DNA of 11,144 bases from Gymnopilus junonius (lineage: Eukaryota; Basidiomycota; Agaricomycetes; Agaricales; Galerinaceae): contig JADNYJ010000860.1 of assembly GCA_015501075.1 (NCBI GenBank), positions 1 through 11,144 of the forward strand, given 5' to 3'. The position numbers and the translations under genes were made by a program. How positions within the stretch are numbered: position 1 is the first letter of the stretch; every line of letters starts with the position of its first letter. Below the pieces are notes generated by a model. The model saw only the letters and a program-made list of their open reading frames with translations, was not told the DNA's origin and made no database searches. Shown here in pieces: positions 1 through 7,858 of this stretch.

Positions 1-131
1 GCCAAACAAACAACCTTCAAGATCCCCAAAGACTGCCACTTCACACCCTTCAAATTCGCGTTTTGGAAGGTTCCACGCCTGTCAGGGTCAAATCAGAATA
101 GTATGCCCAGCTCAAGAAAATAAATGGGGCT
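1..131. other. Window edge, 3' flank of the 14-3-3-like pseudogene
   Basis: No coding signal is visible. The stretch is AT-rich and lies downstream of the minus-strand 14-3-3-like relic, so it would correspond to its 3' UTR and flank. On the minus strand an AATAAA hexamer (136-131) overlaps the TAA stop codon of that relic. Confidence 0.4.
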
Positions 132-1185
132 TTATTCACTCATCATCGGATTCCAATCATCAAACTCAGGGTCATCAATATCTTCACGAGCTGAAAAAGA
201 CATCAGAAGTTGAGCACGTTTAGATCAACAAACTGAGGGTAAGACCGACTGTCTTGCAGATCAGAAGCCCATAAAGTCAAATTGTTACGGACTCGTTGTA
301 GCATAAGCGCTGAATCCTTCCACATTTCCTCTGTTATAGTATCAATCTCAGCAGAACCTTCATCCAGGCGTGGTGAAGAAGGTATAGTGCGCGTTCTGGA
401 CTGTTGAGAATGTCATGCTGGAACAAAGCCATGCTCATGGCCAGACCAAGACGGATAGGATGTGTAGGGGACAGCGCAGGGACAATAGATGCGGGATGCC
501 TCTTCATAGGCCTTCCATGACTTGAGGACAACACCCTCGAGTTCGCCTTATCAACGTTCGTGACAGACTGGCTATGTACCGGTAGCAATCGCCCAACCTT
601 TAGATCAGAACAGTCAGAGGTCGCTTAATTGTTAAAAGTAAATTTACATCTTGAGATGAAGATTTTAGACTCTGTAGAGGGCGAAGAGGGGATAAGATCA
701 TCTTCAAGGACTTCTATGGCCTTTTTAACTTGGGCTAGAGCACGGTTAAGCACTGCTGAAGACACAAATGAAGTAATAATTGCTCACGCATTTCCGATAG
801 CGAAAGAGTGCAGTACTTCTTCCGCTAAAGAAAGAGTGGCCTCGTCTTCACTGAGCCACTCGCGAAATTTTGTCCATTCCTTGAAAGCGCTCTGCTCGTC
901 TGCAGTCTTAGTATCATGTTGAAGCTTCTGCTTGGTCAACCAGTCTGCAATTCTTCGAAGTTCTTCTCGATCACGGTAGTAAGGATCCAGCCCATTGCGG
1001 GATACTACGATCTCACCTTCTCTGATGTTCTCCGATGCAGCATTTTCAATGCTGACCAAATTCCCTTGCCCACCAACCGCACTATTTGTTATGGGACCAT
1101 TGTAAAAATCGCCTGCGACGTGGATTTGAACATGAGACGGGTCTCCAATATCACTCAGGGTCTTGAAATTTCCGAAGAAAGACAT
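132..1185 (-). pseudogene. Broken 14-3-3-like gene with atypical N-terminal extension
   Basis: The C-terminal half is clearly 14-3-3: pieces read LIPSSPSTESKIF (near 675-705), GDCYRYIAS (near 565-590), [10 protein letters not shown] (near 490-520), [11 protein letters not shown] (near 435-470), ILNSPERA (near 385-410) and RNNLTLWASD (near 260-295). They match 14-3-3 helices 4-9, which bind phosphoserine peptides. An acidic tail exon (190-132) follows a phase-consistent 59-nt intron (191-249). The gene is broken. A TGA lies in frame at 784-786, where helix 3 should continue. The likely 50-nt intron near 597-646 joins out of phase. Single-base frame changes are needed near 560, 505, 485 and 365. 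The first 134 codons (1185-784) are open and begin MSFFGNFKTLSDIG; their end (LSEDEATLSLAEEV) resembles helix 3, but the first 65 or so residues have no counterpart in ordinary 14-3-3. The neighbouring 3.15-kb coding sequence has no indel, which argues for true decay rather than poor sequence. A local cluster of assembly errors remains possible. Confidence 0.78.
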
Positions 1186-1558
1186 CCGGGATCCTTGAAG
1201 GTGGAAAGAGGTGAGAAAGTAGGCATTGCACTCGGGTTTTCTTAGGAGATTCGGTCCTAATAAAGGTCCGTTCACCGCAGCTTATCGTACTCAATTGAAT
1301 CGACATCCATTTATATAGATATGAAGCACACAGCATTGTTGACAGTGATGAAGGTGGTAGCAGCAAAACCAAACCCAAAAAGAAAGCAGTTTCGCACTCG
1401 CAAATAAAACAGTGACAAGAGTCTGTCGAAAAAACACGACTACGTACGACAATTTTGAAGTTGCCATCATTCGATGCAGGCAATGCCGTATGAATACATT
1501 TGTACAAGGGGATCATCAAAGCTTGGACTGAAATTACAGCAAACTATAATAAAATAAA
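1186..1558. other. Intergenic spacer between lysine gene and 14-3-3-like relic
   Basis: This spacer of about 370 bp is bounded on the right by the stop codon of the LKR-SDH gene and on the left by the ATG of the 14-3-3-like relic, both on the minus strand. It must hold the 3' UTR of the former and the promoter and leader of the latter. Open frames inside it are short and have no family resemblance. Confidence 0.6.
1310..1317 (-). promoter_or_regulatory. Candidate TATA box of the 14-3-3-like gene
   Basis: Read on the minus strand the bases are TATATAAA. They lie about 125 nt upstream of the ATG at 1185, with no other ATG-led reading frame of note in the leader except a longer in-frame start at 1275. 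Spacing is compatible with a core promoter giving a leader of roughly 90-100 nt. No other promoter element is evident. Confidence 0.35.
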
Positions 1559-4500
1559 CTAACTGACAATGACCCCCTTTTCGTCATCCCATCCCTTATC
1601 TGAATCTAAATCTCTCGCAGGGGGGTCATAATGATGTGGCTGGTAATGCGCCTCTTCCCCGATCTGTGCCGTCATCAACGCAAGCTCGACGGTCTTCTTC
1701 CCTTCCAGCCCAACTGAGCTCTTCTCAACCATCCTCAAGCCCACCTCCTCCAAACCCTCCAGGATAGGCTTATATATATCCTTGTATATGGGCCTCACAA
1801 CGCCTTTGAAGCCCTGCAGTTTACCCTGCGCCACAAGCATAGCAGCAATAGCGACAGGGATACCCACCGTGCGTGCCATAGCGCTGGCAGGTCGCTCGCC
1901 TTCGTATCCTACATTGTGCTCCAGCGTGCCTTTCGTGATCAAAGTCGAGGTATGGACCTCGCTCTTGTAACCATCATACCCCGGTACCTTCCCCGTCGTG
2001 ATGACCTCATGTGAAAGAACCACCATGTCCCGCTCATTGGGACCATACTTGAGTTTTTGCGAAAGGAGATACGCGAATAGATCAAGAGGCGTATGTCTGC
2101 CCTTTGGAATGGGCGGCATTGTCTTCCCTCCGATCTCAAGGTTGGTGAGGCCAAGCCAATCCAGGGCATCTTGCAAAGGCTCGACATCGTCGATGGGTAT
2201 GATAGAAGAGAGCTCGAGGTTCCCTTTGCGCCCCTGAAGAGTGGGAGTCAAAGCTTGCATGACAAGATTATCCCAGTTAGTAAGCTCAATGAGGTGTTGA
2301 TTATTAAGGAGACCAAGGGATCGGAAAGAATTCATGAGCGAGCTGAAGCCTGGGTATCTAGAGACGGAAGGGACGGGTAAAACAAGTTCAGTATTGTACG
2401 ACGGCGTTCGACCCGTAAAATGGAATATGCACCTCAAGGTACCGCGCACAAAGGTCCGAACATAACTTCCAAGTTTATATCTCAGAATATACTCTGTGCT
2501 ATTCCGGTTAGGCAGGCCTTCCAGCCGAAATTCGTTCGTGATCGGGATATTTGGGAAATACGATTGCAAAAGTTTATCGGCAGGGACTTTAACGACCTAC
2601 GAAATTATTTGATTAATTGTCACCGAAACTCACCCAAAGACGAAACAGAGTAAAAGGCGACGTCGTCGAACGCACCTGCTTGGTGAGAAGATATAACGCT
2701 TCATTCAATGCTGCCGTCAACACACCCTGAGGTCTCCAACTAAACTTGTACCCAAGTGGAACGTGGGCGTCTTCGGGAACAGGCAGACCGCCGCAGAACG
2801 AAGTGAACGACACTATATGCTTATGCTGCGCTTTCAATCTCGTAATGAGGTCCATGGCGGAACAGTGGTCAATACCAGGGTCTAGGCCAATTTCGTTTAA
2901 GAGGAGGACGTCGCTTTCTATAGCACTAGGCGTTGGATGAAGTTCAAAATTAAAAAGTTATTAAAATGGTGTGGAAGAAGATTCCTGAGACAACAGCGTA
3001 CTCACGCGTTATGAAGAGATTGCATTTCGTGAGAGATATAGGAAGCCGTCACCAAGTCCTTCTTGTACTTGATACACTGTTTCGCAATAGGGGCATGCAG
3101 AACGGCTGGCAACAGACTGAGGACCACGCGTAAATGCCATGTCTCTGCATACAATACTACAGGGCAGGAAAAACCTACCTGATGACCACATCCGTCTCTT
3201 CAATCAAGGAATTATACGTATCCATGTTGTCTGCATCGATTATCCTGAATTTGACATTCAAATGAGGCTCAACCAAACGCTGAAGCTCGACCGAGGAGTC
3301 ACTTGCTAGAAAAAAAAAAGTTAATAAAGGATAAAATAACGCCCCCCAATAAAAACAGAACAAAAAAAGACGTACCAACAATCAGCTCAATCGCCGGATT
3401 CCTTGCAATTAAATCAACGGCAGGCCCAGCAACCATCCCGCTTCCAAGCATCAGGACCCTCTTCTTCCTTCCACTCCAACTTTTATTCACGTCAACATCA
3501 GTATCAGCACCGCTAACAGCAGCAGCAGCAGGGCTTTCTTTCTCAGAGACCTCGCTAATTTCATTGCGACTAGCGAAGCTTGCAAAGGCCTCCACGTCCG
3601 CATCCCGATCCCGATTATCCGTAGAATATCTGTCCACCGTGCCCTGCAGCCACGCATGCCTCTCCACCAGCCTCCCACCACTTGCTATCGTGGCGCGTTC
3701 CAAATCCAAAGGGAACAAAGTTGGTCTGCCTTTCACCAGCAGAAATTGTGAGGGGGGCATGTAAAACGCCGTGTTATAGTACTCCACCAACTCATCAATG
3801 TATCTTTCTAGTGAGGAAGAAAAGTGGTGGGAGGCGTCGTGCGGCAGGGAAGCAGGGAGGATGTCGACTGACATCATTTGGACGGAGGGAAGGTCGGCAG
3901 GGAGGTTGGAAGGCCGGAGTTTGTAAAATGGCGACGAGAGCGTTGTGGCTTTGTCCAGGAACTGAAGACCGCCCTGTTATAAGTTGAAAAAAAGAGATGA
4001 AGTCAGAACAAGAGACATCATGTGATACGAAGAAAAGAAGCAATCAACCTCAATATCGCAGGTAATATCCCCAATATTTGTGAACCGCGCTCCTCCGAAT
4101 GTCTTCGCACGCATCAGCGCAATAGCAAGCTGGTCGTTGGTCATTAATCTCGGGAAAGATGGAGACCATCCGGCGCCGTTGAGGAAGAGCGTAAGATATG
4201 GAGCGACCTACGCAAGGAAATCAATTTTAATCGCTCTTGCATGTAGTTCTTCCTAAAGAGGGCGAAATCTACCTTGTCACAGAAAACCGATTCGTAAGAC
4301 TGAGGTGACTGGTAGTAATGATCCCTCGAATATTGCCCACCATCTAGTCGGACAAGGTAATCCTCTGGTAGCGCGTGTACCAAATAAATCTAACCAAGGC
4401 GAGTGAGCGGAATAAATATCGAATATGAAAGAGCATAAAGCACACCTTCCGTAAATCAACATCTGCCGACTCTATTATTATTATTAAAATCAAATAAATA

Positions 4501-5765
4501 TTATTCCCGTCAATACTCTTCTTTAAATCAATATTAAAGAACTTACTCCACCGCGACATGAGAGAATCAAGGTCTGTCACTTTGACTTTCTCAATCGGCA
4601 GTTCGGAAAGCATATCCAGACATCCTTGAGCGACTTTACCCCGCCTAGGAAAAAAATGAGCAACAAAAAATCCGAATCCCCGGCCTATTTTAGTAGCAAA
4701 CGACAAACATACCCAGTTAATCCAATGACAAATGGCCCTAGTTCAGAAGGAGTTCCTTGGGTGGCAATGACTGAACCAATATGCTTCATAGCTTCGCGGA
4801 GTTTGGTCAGAGACGGATAAGTATGAGGGCGCGGGGTGTACTAGTGGATATAAAAGCACAATTAATATATGGTAAAGGAACAAGAGAACGAGCGGCATAC
4901 GACGAAGGGAGAAGCGATTCCGAGCTCGAGGTGAGAATGAGCCATGGACGAGAGAGATTCTAAAACACCAGCAACTGGAAAAGAACCAAAGCCATATTCA
5001 ATCAGAACGCTGACAAGACACATGACTTCAGAACACAACACTAACCTCCAGCAAACCATCCAAAGCCAACGGCCCTCTGCCCAGTTGCCTCATCCGTCAA
5101 AAGCTCATAATCTACCAACCTTGGATGCCCAATCGAAATTGACGCTGACTTCGCCGCAAATTGGGATAATAATCCTGTATTATACGGCTGCCCCTTTGCC
5201 GTATGCGAAAACATTAAGTGTGTTTGCGAGCTTGGTGATTTACGGAATGTTGAAAAAGAGGAAGAGAGGTTGCGTAGGGAGGCACCGTAAGACCTCACAA
5301 TGTTCTGGACTTCATAAATGGGAGGCTCTTTGATTCCGAGGACAATATCGGGGTCTGTTAGGGATGGTACGATTTCAGCTCCTGCCTGTGAGGAAGAAAC
5401 ATGTAAGTATGGACCGAAGTACAAGCTGGGCATGCAGAAGCGCCACCGAGGATAGGTTGACAATATATGACGGACCTTCCTATACTCCATGTCGTGAAAG
5501 ATTCTCTTAGAAGAAGAGACAACCTCAACCGTCGCTCTGCCGGACGACGTTAGCTGGTAAACCGCTTGTGGGGTAAGGGGCGCACGGCGTTCCCATATTC
5601 GTTGGGCATCCTCGGCTCTACAACATGAACGTCCCGCCCACTCAGCACGGCCCAAAACACGCCAACGAGCCTCTAAAGCACGCACCTCATCCCAATCTTC
5701 ACCCTCCCCGGCCCCTTTGCCTGACGCACGGTTCTAGTGAACCCAGTGCGTGCAAAGTTGTTCAT
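1559..5765 (-). CDS. AASS: Fused lysine-ketoglutarate reductase / saccharopine dehydrogenase (AASS type)
   Basis: Sixteen exons join in phase to 1049 aa: 5765-5686, 5617-5476, 5385-5294, 5230-5046, 4974-4901, 4840-4713, 4644-4547, 4471-4446, 4389-4273, 4207-4049, 3973-3376, 3305-3179, 3116-3006, 2925-2676, 2596-2433, 2357-1559. The LKR half (about residues 22-485) condenses lysine with 2-oxoglutarate to saccharopine using NADPH. It shows WERRAPLTP (35-43), FSHTAKGQ (112-119), [10 protein letters not shown] (about 144-152), the Rossmann-like GRGKVAQG (234-241), [11 protein letters not shown] (from 315) and [10 protein letters not shown]. The SDH half (537-1049) splits saccharopine oxidatively to glutamate and aminoadipate semialdehyde. 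It shows the nucleotide-binding GSGMVAGP (544-551), [20 protein letters not shown] (656-666), CGGLPVPE (690-697), YKFSW, LPNRNST and RGTLRYPGF. The total is close to plant LKR-SDH and slightly longer than the roughly 926-aa human enzyme. The first 27 residues ([20 protein letters not shown]...) are basic with no acidic residue, which suggests mitochondrial import. The ATG is the only one that splices into the conserved WERRAP exon. Splice sites are inferred from phase and family conservation; introns 2 and 3 have weaker donors (GTCCGT, GTCTTA). Confidence 0.95.
3466..3624 (-). other. Acidic/alanine-rich linker between LKR and SDH domains
   Basis: Residues about 485-536 of the fused enzyme, all inside exon 11, run from the end of the LKR domain to the start of the SDH Rossmann fold. 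They are rich in Asp, Glu, Ser and Ala ([20 protein letters not shown]) and have no conserved motif. The segment is likely a flexible tether. Because it is uninterrupted coding sequence, the two domains are joined in one exon and this is not a read-through of two separate genes. Confidence 0.7.
5686..5765 (-). other. Exon 1: putative mitochondrial presequence of LKR-SDH
   Basis: This 80-nt exon encodes [20 protein letters not shown] and a few more residues up to the first LKR beta strand (VKIGMR). It carries arginines at 6, 11, 14 and 21, several hydroxylated residues and no Asp or Glu, which is the composition of a matrix-targeting amphipathic presequence. Animal AASS is mitochondrial and plant LKR-SDH is cytosolic, so this points to the animal-like location. 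It is inferred from composition only. Confidence 0.6.
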
Positions 5766-6294
5766 GTCGAGGTCGCCGTGTTGAGGTATGTAGAGTGTGG
5801 GGTAAACTGAAAGGGTGATCGAGGTATAAGTAATTCACGAAATTGAATGGGGCTCTTCTGAGATCCGAGCCGAGAGCGAACTTTAAGGAAGGAAGGCAAA
5901 GCACCACACGATTAGCTAAGGCCGGCACATACGACCTTGATGGACAGTTCGTTGGGGTAGCAGCGAGTTCTCTTGCTTTCCACGGGGTATAAGCAAGCGA
6001 AAAAGGTGAGAAAGGTATCGAAATGGGAATAGAACGAGATATAACGCGTTGGTGGACAAAATTGGGAGGTGGTATGCAGACTACCCTGAACCTGTTTCAC
6101 AAGTTGGAAAGATATATATTAGCCCAATTTCACTGTCAGGGTTGCATTACGTACCTAGTCTATCTGTGACCACCAGGTAGTAGATAGAGAATCAAAAGTA
6201 AGGGAGATAAGCCGTGATAAGCGCTGTAGAATGTAGACAGCTGCAGGATACGCACCCCTCGATTTTCAAAATTGGCACACGGAGGGATCTTGCT

Positions 6295-6306
6295 GACCAC
6301 GTGGTC
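6295..6306. promoter_or_regulatory. 12-bp perfect palindrome with CACGTG (E-box) core
   Basis: The sequence GACCACGTGGTC is its own reverse complement. CACGTG is the core site of fungal bHLH factors such as the Cbf1/Pho4 type. It lies about 530 bp upstream of the LKR-SDH start and 1.55 kb upstream of the right-hand gene, so a role in regulating the lysine gene is possible but unproven. A 6-bp core arises by chance about once in 4 kb; the flanking dyad makes it less likely to be random. Confidence 0.35.
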
Positions 6307-7830
6307 GCCAGACCCGCCCGATAGCTATAGGGGCCATATGTTCCAGAAAGGCAATCCCGCCTTGTGTCTGTCGGGTGTTGGCACAGCGGAAGGGATGTGT
6401 CTCAAATATCAGCATGGGCCCAGCTGGGTAGTAAACGTCGTCAACCTACCTGGAAGCCGTGTAGAGGAATGCATGTCCCAATGCTTACCGTAATCACGCT
6501 GTAACCCGGATCCCGGTCACCTTTAAAGATGATCCCCATTCTTGACACTGGACAGTGACAAGCCGAGAGAAGCATAATAGTTTGAATGATGCCAATTGGT
6601 AGCATGACCTTACCACCGCTTCGCCAGTCCTCAGTCTTATACTACTAGCGCACATAAACATTAACTAGTTTGGCTTTTCCTGAGAATGAGTCGGAGTTGA
6701 TGCGGACATTTGCGTGCGTGATTTCCAAAGTCGGACTATCAAATGACAACAAAAATCAACAGGCTGTCTTTCTCAGCCTCCTCCACCTTCTTCATCTGCA
6801 GCCCTCAATACGACAAGAAAATCTGGTTCTCTCAGCCTTTTATTCTCTCAAATACTCGATCGTTGGCTCGATCTTGCTGTCTCTGGGATCCCCAAAACGC
6901 TCGGCGCCTGGTTCAGTCCGACTCAGTTCGTATGCCTTGAGACGGTCACGTCGGCGCTGGGCGGGCGCCCTCTTACCACAACCTCCAGCATCGAGCTTTC
7001 TGTGGCACACCACTTGTCGACTTTGACCACGACAGTATCTCTTCTCATCTTCTCTCTAGACTCCTTTGTGCTCCAAGTGTCTTTCGGATCGCTGCCCCAG
7101 AAAGTCCTCGACGGAGACTGTACAACCATTGTTCTCCGAATCAGCGCCCAATGTAAGAAAACTTCCTGAACTGTCTGTGTTGTTGCATATCGTTACCATC
7201 ATGTCCTGAAATTTATAAGCAACCCAACTGCAGTTGGTCAGCCAACGTAGCCAGTCTCTCCCACCCATGGATGCCTTCCGATCAGGAGCAGAAGACCTTC
7301 TGGGGTTTATCGGATCACATCACATCCATTTACCCACAGGATGAAATGAAAAAGCGATCGATAAAGCGTCTACCTTAAGGACCTCAGCTAATTCATCGAT
7401 CTCCAGGAGATGACGGCGGTATGTGTGACTGGTGAACAGAGGCGCTATCTATTTTCTTGCCCTCACCGGCTGCTGTACGCTCAATAGCAGGCTACCTTTT
7501 GGCTCTTCCATTTCACTATACTGGCACACTGCACGCTCAGACGGTGGGGTTGTGCCTGACTGACTGACTTTGGATATAATAATCGAAGCCTCAGACTGTC
7601 CGATTTTTTTGCTTTTGAATTGGAGTACACCTGCGGTTCTCTCGAGCGTTCATCGGGGTTGTGGTTCTAGGAAACGTACTGCGACTACCCGCCCCTTCTT
7701 TTCTCCGCTGCATTTGACTGACCCGCTAGACAATTTCGCTGTCGGCGAGAGCGGAACGTTGTGGATGTCTACTACGCAGGCGTCTCTACCGTCTATCTCG
7801 GGAATTACTTTTCTTTCATAACAGCCGACT

Positions 7831-7858
7831 TTCTTAACTTAACTTCTTTCCTTTTCTT
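7831..7858 (+). promoter_or_regulatory. Pyrimidine-rich leader before ATG 7859
   Basis: The bases before the ATG are almost all C and T with two TTAACTTAACTT-like steps (TTCTTAACTTAACTTCTTTCC). CT-rich tracts just upstream of start sites are common in filamentous fungal promoters. This favours 7859 as a true start for the downstream gene but is not decisive. Confidence 0.35.

Larger units (their letters stand above)
5766..7858. other. Gene-poor divergent intergenic region
   Basis: No stretch of this 2.1 kb region gives a coding frame with recognisable motifs or phase-consistent exons. It lies between the minus-strand LKR-SDH start and the modelled plus-strand gene, so it should contain both promoters. 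Visible items are the 12-bp CACGTG palindrome at 6295-6306, a short GACT tandem (about 7557-7568), and a pyrimidine-rich tract just before the ATG at 7859. Open frames of 60-118 codons (for example 6670-7026 plus, 7570-7821 plus, 7056-7268 minus) look like chance. A degraded transposon or a non-coding RNA could hide here but I cannot show one. Confidence 0.55.

Noticed and set aside
629..922. 97-codon plus-strand open frame
   Set aside because: It lies antisense to the 14-3-3-like relic, whose minus-strand reading has family motifs; the plus-strand product shows none.
1782..2653. Several plus-strand open frames of 62-95 codons
   Set aside because: All are antisense to the conserved SDH exons and have no recognisable domain.
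3303..3764. 153-codon plus-strand open frame
   Set aside because: It is the antisense shadow of exon 11 of the LKR-SDH gene and includes an intron; codon pattern and motifs belong to the minus strand.
4472..4486. TAA-type triplet run as a microsatellite
   Set aside because: Only about four units long and part of the acceptor region of an intron; not long enough to call a repeat locus.
5734..6100. Two minus-strand open frames just upstream of the LKR-SDH start
   Set aside because: They overlap exon 1 in another frame or lie in the promoter, have no motifs and do not splice into the conserved LKR exon.
6670..7026. 118-codon plus-strand open frame
   Set aside because: Low-complexity Ser/Leu/Arg composition, no ATG at the first codon, no motifs and no splice partners; most likely chance.
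7570..7821. 83-codon plus-strand open frame before the right-hand gene
   Set aside because: No ATG at the start and no motifs; it sits where the promoter and 5' UTR of the downstream gene are expected.
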